A stretch of DNA of 64,000 nucleotides from Streptomyces katrae. Its GTDB lineage: Bacteria; Actinomycetota; Actinomycetes; Streptomycetales; Streptomycetaceae. The notes beneath the pieces are model-generated. The model searched no databases. It had not been told where the DNA came from and saw only the letters and a list, made by a program, of their open reading frames with translations. A program made the translations under genes and the position numbers. This document shows positions 45,765 through 53,092 of the stretch, piece by piece (position 1 is the first letter of the stretch; each line of letters starts with the position of its first letter). Location: assembly GCF_002028425.1 (NCBI RefSeq), contig NZ_CP020042.1, forward strand, positions 2,356,001-2,420,000, written 5' to 3'.

Positions 45765-46005
45765 TGCTGCGGCGGAGTGAGGGTTTGACCAGGTCGCGGA
45801 GTTCCGCGGGGGCGGCCGTGCGCCAGGCGAGGAGCTCGCTCGGGTCCAGGCGGCTGCGGGCGAGGGCGATGAGATCTACCGGGCCGCCGGTCCGGCGGCT
45901 GACGGCCCACGGACGGCCCAGGAGGGGCAACACGACTCCGGGCCGGCGGCTGAGTGCCGTCGGCCCGGGGGTCCGTGATGCCGGAGTACCGGCGCTGAAC
46001 TGCGG
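45765..46005. other. Interval between regulator remnant and glnA2; unidentified
   Basis: On the minus strand, a frame from GTG 45933 gives a protein-like stretch (PVDLIALARSRLDPSELLAW, PAELRDLVKPSLRRSIKA) before becoming low in complexity. It may be the decayed end of another gene. I cannot name it. Confidence 0.3.
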
Positions 46006-47367
46006 TTACAGCACTGGGAGGTTCTTGCGGAGTTCGAAGGCCGTGACCTCCGAGCGGTACTCCTCCCACTCCTGCTTCTTGTTGCGGAGGAAGAAGTCGA
46101 AGACGTGTTCGCCGAGGGTTTCGGCGACCAGTTCGCTGCGTTCCATCAGGGAGATGGCCTCGCCGAGGTTCTGCGGGAGGGGTTCGATGCCCATCGCGCG
46201 GCGTTCCGCGTCGGAGAGGGCCCAGACGTCGTCGTCGGCGCCCGCCGGGAGTTCGTAGCCCTCCTCGATGCCCTTGAGGCCCGCCGCCAGGAGGACGGCG
46301 TACGTGAGGTAGGGGTTGGCGCCCGAGTCGATCGAGCGGACCTCGACCCGGGAGGAACCGGTCTTGCCCGGCTTGTACATCGGGACGCGGATCAGGGCCG
46401 AGCGGTTGTTGTGGCCCCAGCAGATGTACGAGGGGGCCTCGCCGCCCGAGCCGGCGGTGCGGGAGGAGCCGCCCCAGATGCGCTTGTAGGAGTTGACCCA
46501 CTGGTTGGTGACCGCCGCCGTCTCCGCGGCGTGGCGCAGGAGGCCCGCGATGAAGGAGCGGCCGACCTTCGAGAGCTGGTACTCGGCGCCCGACTCGTAG
46601 AAGGCGTTGCGGTCGCCCTCGAAGAGGGAGAGGTGGGTGTGCATGCCGGAGCCGGGGTACTCCGAGAAGGGCTTCGGCATGAACGTCGCCTGGACGCCCT
46701 GTTCGAGGGCGACCTGCTTCATGACCAGGCGGAACGTCATGATGTTGTCGGCCGTGGAGAGGGCGTCGGCGTAGCGGAGGTCGATCTCCTGCTGGCCCGG
46801 GGCGCCCTCGTGGTGGCTGAACTCGACCGAGATGCCCATCGATTCGAGCATGGTGATCGCCTGGCGGCGGAAGTCCATGCCGACGTTCTGCGGGGTATGG
46901 TCGAAATAGCCGGAATTGTCCGCCGGGACCGGGCGGGTGCCGTCCAGCGGCTTGTCCTTCAGCAGGAAGAACTCGATCTCCGGGTGGGTGTAGAAGGTGA
47001 AGCCCAGGTCGGAGGTCTTGGCGAGGATGCGCTTGAGGACGTAGCGCGGGTCCGCGAAGGACGGGGAACCGTCCGGCATCAGGATGTCGCAGAACATCCG
47101 GGCGGTCCCGGGGGCCTCGGCGCGCCACGGCAGTATCTGGAACGTGCCCGGGTCCGGCTTGGCGATCATGTCGGACTCGTAGACGCGGGCGAAGCCCTCG
47201 ATCGCGGAGCCGTCGAAGCCGATGCCCTCGTCGAAGGCCTGCTCCAGCTCGGCGGGGGCGACCGCGACGGACTTCAGGAAGCCCAGCACGTCGGTGAACC
47301 ACAGGCGCACGAAGCGGATGTCGCGCTCCTCGAGCGTCCGGAGGACGAATTCCTGCTGCTTGTCCAT
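46006..47367 (-). CDS. glnA2: GlnA2-type glutamine synthetase-like enzyme
   Basis: A 453-residue GSI-fold enzyme from ATG 47367. N-terminal beta-grasp with RFVRLWFTDVLGFLKSVAV and GFDGSAIEGFARVYESDM; catalytic domain with FYTHPEIEFFL, FSHHEGAPGQQEIDLRY, GSGMHTHLSLFEG, NSYKRIWGG, ICWGHNNRSALIRVP and SRVEVRSIDSGANPYLTYA. The loop that in GlnA carries the adenylylated Tyr (NLYDLPPE-like) reads DDVWALSDAERR here, so GlnE regulation is not expected. In S. coelicolor the corresponding protein, GlnA2 (SCO2241), has been reported as a gamma-glutamylpolyamine synthetase in polyamine use rather than true glutamine synthesis. The last 27 codons are duplicated at 44152-44235. Confidence 0.9.
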   Translation of the reverse strand: MDKQQEFVLRTLEERDIRFVRLWFTDVLGFLKSVAVAPAELEQAFDEGIGFDGSAIEGFARVYESDMIAKPDPGTFQILPWRAEAPGTARMFCDILMPDGSPSFADPRYVLKRILAKTSDLGFTFYTHPEIEFFLLKDKPLDGTRPVPADNSGYFDHTPQNVGMDFRRQAITMLESMGISVEFSHHEGAPGQQEIDLRYADALSTADNIMTFRLVMKQVALEQGVQATFMPKPFSEYPGSGMHTHLSLFEGDRNAFYESGAEYQLSKVGRSFIAGLLRHAAETAAVTNQWVNSYKRIWGGSSRTAGSGGEAPSYICWGHNNRSALIRVPMYKPGKTGSSRVEVRSIDSGANPYLTYAVLLAAGLKGIEEGYELPAGADDDVWALSDAERRAMGIEPLPQNLGEAISLMERSELVAETLGEHVFDFFLRNKKQEWEEYRSEVTAFELRKNLPVL

Positions 47368-47457
47368 GCCTTCATCCTCGCAGTTCAGACGATCTGTGCA
47401 CCACCGACCCGGAGGACCGGCGGCACAGCCGGGGCCCGTCCAGTATCCCTAGTGGTG

Positions 47458-47473
47458 GTTTCCGCCACATTAC
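47458..47473 (-). promoter_or_regulatory. Possible GlnR-like half site upstream of glnA2
   Basis: On the gene's strand GTAAT-n6-GAAAC (47473-47458) is close to the GTnAC-n6-GAAAC GlnR half-site, with one mismatch. GATACT (47447-47442) downstream could be a -10 element. A second half-site is not evident. Confidence 0.3.
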
Positions 47474-47542
47474 GCACCCCCCAAGGCCGATGACACCCCC
47501 GCTCTGACCTCGGGCCCGTCATGAGCATTACCATCTGCGGCC

Positions 47543-47959
47543 ATGGGGGGCTGGGAGCACACGCGGAGCGGGCGTCACGGGCGTCCCGCCCGTCGCCGCG
47601 CCCTCCTGCTGCTGCTCGCCCTGGGCGTGGCGGCCGGGATGGGGTTCCTGTGCGTGCGGGGCGGGGCTGCCGCGCGGGGCGCCGCGGGCCCGGAAGGGCC
47701 CGTACGGGTGTACGTCGCACACGGCGCGCACGGCCCCTCCGGGGAGCGGGCCGCCTGCGTGTCCCCCTACGAGCCGCCCGGCTGCTCCCCCCTCTCCCAC
47801 GTGACCCCCGCCGTGCTGCCGGCCCCGCCGCCCGCCCTCCCCGCGGCGCGGCCCGGCCCGGCGCCCCGCGCCCTCGCGGCGGCCACGGGCCCGGTACGGC
47901 CGCCGGGGACCCTCGCGCGCGCCCCCGACCTGTACGCCCTGCAAGTGCTGCGGACCTGA
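47543..47959 (+). CDS. Small exported or single-pass membrane protein, unknown
   Basis: A 138-residue protein from ATG 47543. A basic start and an RRRALLLLLALGVAAGMGFLC helix at ~18-38 are followed by a Pro/Ala-rich outer part with two Cys (AACVSPYEPPGCSP) and the end APDLYALQVLRT. I do not recognise it. It lies 71 bases ahead of the DUF3105 gene on the same strand, so it may belong to that operon. Confidence 0.55.
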   Translation: MGGWEHTRSGRHGRPARRRALLLLLALGVAAGMGFLCVRGGAAARGAAGPEGPVRVYVAHGAHGPSGERAACVSPYEPPGCSPLSHVTPAVLPAPPPALPAARPGPAPRALAAATGPVRPPGTLARAPDLYALQVLRT

Positions 47960-48030
47960 CGGTTGCGGCGCCGTACACGAGACCACCGGCACCACCCCCA
48001 CACCCCCCTCAGCAGAAGGAACCAGGGCAC

Positions 48031-48681
48031 ATGGCCAGCAGGACGTCCGACAATAACTCCCGCCAGAACCGCATAGCCGAGATGCGCCGCGCCGAGAAGG
48101 CGCGCGACCGGCGCAACAAGATCATCGCGATCAGCATCTCCACGGCGGTCGTCGCCGGCCTCATCGGCTTCGGCTCGTGGGTGATCATCGAGCAGAAGCA
48201 GAAGGACAAGGACGCGGTCGCGGCCCGCAAGGCGCCGGTCGACGGCGAGAAGACCTGGGACGCGAAGAAGCTCGGCCGCAACCACGTCGAGACCCCGGTC
48301 AAGTACGAGATGAACCCGCCGGTCGGCGGCGACCACAACCCCCGCTGGATGAACTGCGACGGCGACGTCTACAAGAACCCGATCCCCGAGGTGAACGCCG
48401 TGCACTCGCTGGAGCACGGCGCGGTCTGGGTCACGTACAACGAGAAGGCCGCCAAGGCGGACGTCGACGCGCTGGCCGGGAAGGTCGGCAAGACCCCCTA
48501 CACCCTGATGAGCCCCGACAAGGAGCAGGCGGGCACGATCATGCTCAGCGCCTGGGGCAAGCAGCTGACCGTGGACAAGGCGGACGACCCCCGGGTGGCG
48601 CAGTTCTTCACCAAGTACGTGCAGGGCCCGCAGACCCCCGAGCCGGGCGCGGCCTGCACCAACGGGCTGGGCGAGAAGTGA
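48031..48681 (+). CDS. DUF3105 membrane protein
   Basis: A 216-residue protein from ATG 48031 (after AGAAGGAACCAGGGCAC). Charged N-terminal helix RIAEMRRAEKARDRRNK, one membrane helix (IIAISISTAVVAGLIGFGSW) and an outer DUF3105 domain with PPVGGDHNPRWMNCDG, AVHSLEHGAVWVTY and PYTLMSPDKEQAGTIMLSAWG. The conserved His residues suggest metal or haem binding, but the role of DUF3105 is not established. Its TGA overlaps the GTG of the DUF305 gene, so they are coupled. Confidence 0.85.
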   Translation: MASRTSDNNSRQNRIAEMRRAEKARDRRNKIIAISISTAVVAGLIGFGSWVIIEQKQKDKDAVAARKAPVDGEKTWDAKKLGRNHVETPVKYEMNPPVGGDHNPRWMNCDGDVYKNPIPEVNAVHSLEHGAVWVTYNEKAAKADVDALAGKVGKTPYTLMSPDKEQAGTIMLSAWGKQLTVDKADDPRVAQFFTKYVQGPQTPEPGAACTNGLGEK

Positions 48682-49376
48682 CCCGCAGCCGTACGAACCG
48701 TACGTACTGGGCGGCGGGCGCGGCGGTGGTGCTGGCCGCGCTGTTCGCGGCGGGGGCCACCTTCGCCACGGCGGACGGCTCGGGCTCCGGGGACGCGGGC
48801 GGCTCCGCCGCCCCGGGCACGCCGGCCCTGTACTCCCCCGACGCGGGGTTCGCGCGGGACATGGCGGTGCACCACCAGCAGGCGGTGGAGATGTCCTTCA
48901 TCGTGCGCGACCGTACCCAGGACGAGCCGGTCCGCGGGCTGGCGTACGACATCGCCAACACGCAGGCCAACCAGCGGGGCATGCTGCTCGGCTGGCTGGA
49001 CCTGTGGGGGCTGCCGAAGGTGGTGGCCGACGAGCCGCCGATGTCGTGGATGGAGATGGGGTCCATGGGGTCCATGGACCACTCGGCGGGGCACGGGGGG
49101 CAGGCCACGAAGCCGGGCGCGCTCATGCCCGGGATGGCCACCAAGGAGGAGCTCGACCGGCTGCGCGGCAGCAGCGGCCGGGACGCCGAGGTGCTCTACC
49201 TCCAGCTGATGACCGAGCACCACAAGGGCGGCGTCGCCATGGCCCAGGGCTGCGCCAAGCAGTGCCGGACCCCGGCGGAACGGGCGCTGGCCCAGGGGAT
49301 GGTCGAAGCGCAGCAGTCGGAGATGAAGCTGATGGCGGACATGCTCAAGGAGCGGGGGGCCGCGCCGCGGTCGTGA
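48678..49376 (+). CDS. DUF305 family His/Met-rich exported protein
   Basis: A 232-residue protein from GTG 48678 overlapping the DUF3105 stop. N-terminal signal/anchor YWAAGAAVVLAALFAAGATFA. Two DUF305 helical units: FARDMAVHHQQAVEMSF and LMTEHHKGGVAMAQGCA. Between them lies SWMEMGSMGSMDHSAGHGG, a Met/His stretch. The cyanobacterial DUF305 protein CopM binds Cu(I) and Ag(I), so copper binding is plausible here. Its 3' end overlaps the converging alpha/beta hydrolase gene by 32 bases. Confidence 0.87.
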   Translation: MTRSRTNRTYWAAGAAVVLAALFAAGATFATADGSGSGDAGGSAAPGTPALYSPDAGFARDMAVHHQQAVEMSFIVRDRTQDEPVRGLAYDIANTQANQRGMLLGWLDLWGLPKVVADEPPMSWMEMGSMGSMDHSAGHGGQATKPGALMPGMATKEELDRLRGSSGRDAEVLYLQLMTEHHKGGVAMAQGCAKQCRTPAERALAQGMVEAQQSEMKLMADMLKERGAAPRS

Positions 49377-50271
49377 GGGGGCGGCCCGGCGGGAGCGGGG
49401 CCGTCGCGTGGCGGACCGCCCGTGCCAGCTGGTGCGGGCGGTCCAGCATGACCAGGTGGCCGGCCGGCTCGGCCACCTCGAAGCGGGCGCCGAGCCGGTC
49501 CGCGAGGGCCGCCTGCCGGGCGAGCCAGCGCCGGTCGGCCCGGCCGTGGCCGCCGCCGTGCGCGACAAGGACGGTGGCGGGGGCCGGCAGGGGGTGGCGG
49601 GCCCGCAGGGCGAGGAGTTCGGCGGCGGTGTCCGGGTAGCGGGAGTTCTCCAGGAGGATGCCCTGCCAGACCCGGCCGGTGCGGTAGCAGCGGCGTACGA
49701 GGTCCCGCGCGGCCGGGTCGGCGGCCCGGCTCCCCGCACGGGAGGCCCGTACGGCGGCCCGCCGGGCGGCCGGTCCCAGTGCCGCGGGGAGCCCGGCGGC
49801 GGTGAGGGCACGGCCCAGGGCGCGGGCGGCGCCGGTGCGCAGCGCGGTCGGCAGGAGCGTACGGGGGGCCTCCTCGACGCTGGAGTCGACCAGGACCAGG
49901 GCGGCGGTGCGCTCGGGGTGGAGGCGGGCGAAGGCTTCGGCGTGGAACCCGGCGAGGGAGTGTCCGACGACGGTGACGGGCTCGGTGACGCCGAGCGCGT
50001 CCAGCAGGCCGGCGATGCGGCGGGCCTCGCCGGCGGCGGTCGGCGGGGCGGTGGCCGGGGCGCTGAGGCCGTGGCCGGGGCGGTCGAAGCGGATGACGGT
50101 CCGTCCGGCGGCCACGAGCAGCGCGGCGGCCTCGTCCCAGTCGAACCAGGCCATGGCGAGCCCGGCGCTGAGCACGACGGGCGGGCCCTCACGGCCCTCG
50201 CCCTCGACGAGGGTGTGCAGGGCGGTTCCGTCCACCCGGACGAAGCGGCCCGGAACGTGCGGCGGGGTCAT
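49345..50271 (-). CDS. Alpha/beta hydrolase
   Basis: A 308-residue enzyme from ATG 50271, which overlaps the stop of the DUF998 gene (ATGA). Nucleophile Ser105 in VVGHSLAGFH, oxyanion-region LSAGLAMAWFDW, RFDRPGHGLSAP and a late His in EPAGHLVMLDRPHQLA. The substrate is unknown. The C-terminal end overlaps the converging DUF305 gene. Confidence 0.85.
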   Translation of the reverse strand: MTPPHVPGRFVRVDGTALHTLVEGEGREGPPVVLSAGLAMAWFDWDEAAALLVAAGRTVIRFDRPGHGLSAPATAPPTAAGEARRIAGLLDALGVTEPVTVVGHSLAGFHAEAFARLHPERTAALVLVDSSVEEAPRTLLPTALRTGAARALGRALTAAGLPAALGPAARRAAVRASRAGSRAADPAARDLVRRCYRTGRVWQGILLENSRYPDTAAELLALRARHPLPAPATVLVAHGGGHGRADRRWLARQAALADRLGARFEVAEPAGHLVMLDRPHQLARAVRHATAPLPPGRPLTTAARPPAP

Positions 50272-51008
50272 GTGCGGCGCTCCTGGTGGACGGAGTACGC
50301 CAGGAGGCCGAGCCAGAGCGCGACGAGCAGGACCTGGAGCCGCTGCCCGGCGCCCAGGGCCCAGGTGCCGTGCCCGGCGGTGAACAGGGAGATGGCGGTC
50401 AGGGTCCAGGCGGTGGCGAGCAGTTCCAGGACGACGAGGGCGGGGCCGTAGCGGGCGAGGGGGGCGAGCCGGCCGTAGCGGCGGGCGGCGACGGTGAGGG
50501 CCACGGTCCCGACGAGGGCGCCGGTCATGGCGAGGCTGCTGCTGATGGCGTGGGCCTGGTGGGTGGCCGGGACCAGGCCGGCGGTCTCGCGGGCGGCGCA
50601 CTCGGGGTCGGCGGTGGGCCGGCAGCTGAGCGGCAGCCAGGCGTCGGCGGCGGTGGCCGCGCCGAAGAGGGTGACTCCGGCCCAGCCGGCGACCGTCCAG
50701 GGGCGGCGGGCCGCGGGGTCCTGGGCGGGGCGGAGGAGTCGGACGAGGGCGAGGAGCCCGCCGAGGAGGACGAGCAGGCCCGCGGTGAAGTCGGTGGCCC
50801 GGAAGAGGCCGCCGAGGGGCTGGTCCTGGGCGGCGAGCTCGCTGACGTACGTCTCGATGGGGTTGAGGCCGGTGGAGAGGACGACTTCGAGCACCCAGGC
50901 GGTGTAGGCGGCCGCGCCGAGGCCGATGAGGCCGACGACGGACCCGGTACCGGGGGCGCTGCCGCGGTGGACGTCGGTGTCGGGGGCGGGGGCGGCTGGT
51001 GTACCCAT
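50268..51008 (-). CDS. DUF998 family membrane protein
   Basis: A 246-residue protein from ATG 51008 with six or seven helices. PIETYVSELAAQDQPLGGLFRATDF, WLPLSCRPTADPECA and THQAHAISSS are the DUF998 pattern. Its role is unknown. Translationally coupled to the downstream hydrolase. Confidence 0.8.
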   Translation of the reverse strand: MGTPAAPAPDTDVHRGSAPGTGSVVGLIGLGAAAYTAWVLEVVLSTGLNPIETYVSELAAQDQPLGGLFRATDFTAGLLVLLGGLLALVRLLRPAQDPAARRPWTVAGWAGVTLFGAATAADAWLPLSCRPTADPECAARETAGLVPATHQAHAISSSLAMTGALVGTVALTVAARRYGRLAPLARYGPALVVLELLATAWTLTAISLFTAGHGTWALGAGQRLQVLLVALWLGLLAYSVHQERRT

Positions 51009-51283
51009 GGGTGAATGATCCTCAGCAGATCGGGCATTGACGCGCGGCGCCCCGCGCGGCGGCGCTGCCGGGGATCGCCGGGGGCCGTCCGGCGCAGTCC
51101 CTCACCATGCAGAACGAGGCCGCGGGCCGCCGCGTTCCCCGTCGACCCGCGCAGAATCCGACAGACCATCCGATTTCCGTCGCCGGGGGGAGGCCGGGAG
51201 GCCAATGCGGTTGGAGGGGACGGGCCGTCATGACAGGCTGCCCGCATCTCCGTACGCCGCTCTTCGCAAGGACGCCGCCAGGT

Positions 51284-53035
51284 ATGAGCACGCCGCCGAC
51301 CCCGCCCCACAGCCCGTCCGGCCCGCCGACCGAACCTGAGGGAACGCCGATACCCGAGGGGGCCGCCCCCTCGGGTGCGACGCCCCCGACGCCGGCGCAC
51401 CCCGCGCAGCCCGTTGCGGCGGACCCGGCCGCGGAGGCCCCGACGGCCCCCGGGAGCACCACCGACAGCGCCGCGGCAGGGGAGCCCGCGCCGCAGGCCC
51501 CGTCGGCTCCGGCCGCGGATGCCGCGGAGACCGCCCGCCTGCCGCTGGACAAGCCCGCAGCCGCCCCGGCGGAAAGCCAGCCCACCCCGCCGGAAGACCT
51601 CGCCGAAACCGCCCGGCTCTCGCTCGACAAGCCCACCACCCCGGCGGAGGCGCAGACCGCCCTGCCCGAGGACCTCGCCGAAACCGCCCGCCTGTCGCTC
51701 GACAAGCCCGCCACCCCGACCGAGACCCAGCCCGCCCCGCCCGAAGACCTCGCCGAAACCGCCCGCCTGTCGCTCGACAAGCCCGCCACCCCGACCGAGA
51801 CCCAGCCCGCCCCGCCCGAAGACCTCGCCGAAACCGCCCCCCTGTCGCTCGACAAGCCCGCCACCCCGACCGAGGCGCAGGCTTCGCCGGTCGATGTCGG
51901 CGAGACCGCCCGGCTGCCCGAGGGCGCCGGGATCCCGCCCACCCCGCCCGCGCAGCAGCACGCCCCGGTGCCCCCCGCCGCCCCGCAGCAGCCGGCCCCC
52001 GGCGTCGCGGCGCCGGCGGGGCAGGACCCGTGGGCGACGCCCGCCCCGGGGGCCTTCGCCGCGCCTGGTGCCGCCCCGGGGCCCTTCGCCGCGCCCGCCG
52101 CCCCGCCGGCCGGCCCCGCGTACGGCGCACCCGGGGCGCCCGGCGGGTCCTGGGGGCCGCCCCCGCAGGGCGGGTACCCGGGATACCCGGGGAATCCCGG
52201 CTACCCCGGCTACCCCGGGCAGCCGGGGGCGGCCGGGTACTACCCGGCCCCGCAGCCGCAGACCAACGGGCTGGCCGTCGCCGGGCTCGTGCTCGGGCTG
52301 CTCGCCGTCCTCCTCGGGATCATCCCGTTCCTCTTCTGGCTCGGCGCCCTGCTCGCCCTCATCGGGATCGGGCTCTCCGGCGGCGGCGTGGCCCGCGCCC
52401 GCAGGGGTGCCGGGCGCAGGACGATGTCCGTGGTCGGCGCCGTCCTCGGCGTCGTCGGCCTCGGCGCCTCCGTCGGCGGCTGGTTCCTGACCACCCTGAT
52501 CCTCGACAAGGCCCACGACCGCATCTCCCACCAACGGCTGCACGACCCCGAATGGGGCGAGGACCCGGAGGACTGGGAGGACGAGCCCTTCCCCACCCCC
52601 TCCGTCCCGCGCTTCTCGGCGCCCCCCAAGACCCCCTCGGGCCCCGGCTTCACCACTCCGGTCCCCTTCGGCCGGACCGTGGCGTACCCCAACGGCCTCA
52701 AGGTGACCCTGGCGCCCCCGCGCAGGTACGACAGCAAGGCCACGTGGATGGAGGTGGGCAACGCGGTGGAGGTGTCCTTCACCATCACCAACAACACCGA
52801 CAAGCCCCACAACGTCATCTACGCCATGCCCGCCGTGAAGGACGACAAGGGCGGCTCCGCCAAGCTCGTCTTCGACGGCGACACCCCGAAGCGGATCGAG
52901 GGCGTGATCCAGCCCGGCCAGTCCGCGACCGGCGTCGCCGCCTTCGAGGTCCCCGAGGGGACGAAGAGCATCAGCGCGGAGTTCTCCCCCGGCATCCTGA
53001 TGGCCCCGGCGAAGTTCAGCGGCCCCGTCGGATAG
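51284..53035 (+). CDS. Repeat-rich DUF4190-type membrane protein with DUF4352-like domain
   Basis: A 583-residue protein; ATG 51284 is chosen as the most credible start, and longer in-frame starts encode non-protein-like sequence. Residues ~80-210 contain four exact-period 25-residue repeats, (P)EDLAETARLSLDKPATPTE. Then a Pro/Gly/Tyr-rich segment (GYPGYPGNPGYPGYPGQPG) precedes two membrane helices (GLAVAGLVLGLLAVLLGIIPFLFW, MSVVGAVLGVVGLGASVGGWFL) as in DUF4190 proteins. The C-terminal ~160 residues are an outer beta domain, VEVSFTITNNTDKPHNV, like DUF4352/Telomeric-repeat-associated Ig folds. Function unknown. Confidence 0.75.
   Translation: MSTPPTPPHSPSGPPTEPEGTPIPEGAAPSGATPPTPAHPAQPVAADPAAEAPTAPGSTTDSAAAGEPAPQAPSAPAADAAETARLPLDKPAAAPAESQPTPPEDLAETARLSLDKPTTPAEAQTALPEDLAETARLSLDKPATPTETQPAPPEDLAETARLSLDKPATPTETQPAPPEDLAETAPLSLDKPATPTEAQASPVDVGETARLPEGAGIPPTPPAQQHAPVPPAAPQQPAPGVAAPAGQDPWATPAPGAFAAPGAAPGPFAAPAAPPAGPAYGAPGAPGGSWGPPPQGGYPGYPGNPGYPGYPGQPGAAGYYPAPQPQTNGLAVAGLVLGLLAVLLGIIPFLFWLGALLALIGIGLSGGGVARARRGAGRRTMSVVGAVLGVVGLGASVGGWFLTTLILDKAHDRISHQRLHDPEWGEDPEDWEDEPFPTPSVPRFSAPPKTPSGPGFTTPVPFGRTVAYPNGLKVTLAPPRRYDSKATWMEVGNAVEVSFTITNNTDKPHNVIYAMPAVKDDKGGSAKLVFDGDTPKRIEGVIQPGQSATGVAAFEVPEGTKSISAEFSPGILMAPAKFSGPVG
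51595..51885. repeat. 75-bp tandem repeat
   Basis: CGCCGAAACCGCCC begins at 51601, 51676, 51751 and 51826, an exact 75-bp period (25 codons). The third and fourth units are almost identical, and the fourth has one change, CGC to CCC (Arg to Pro). Confidence 0.9.
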
Positions 53036-53055
53036 GGGCGAAACGGCCCGGGCCC

Positions 53056-53092
53056 AGGACATCGCGTCAGAAAGACGATTACACTGGGCCCG
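53056..53092 (+). promoter_or_regulatory. Candidate promoter of nadE giving a leaderless mRNA
   Basis: AGGACA (53056-53061), 18 bases, then TACACT (53080-53085), six bases before the GTG. With the usual spacing transcription would start at or next to the GTG. No ribosome binding site is seen ahead of the start. Confidence 0.55.

Noticed and set aside
44152..46089. Intact integrative element
   Set aside because: No integrase, excisionase or transfer gene in the 1.85 kb; only repeat ends and cargo, so it is at most a remnant.
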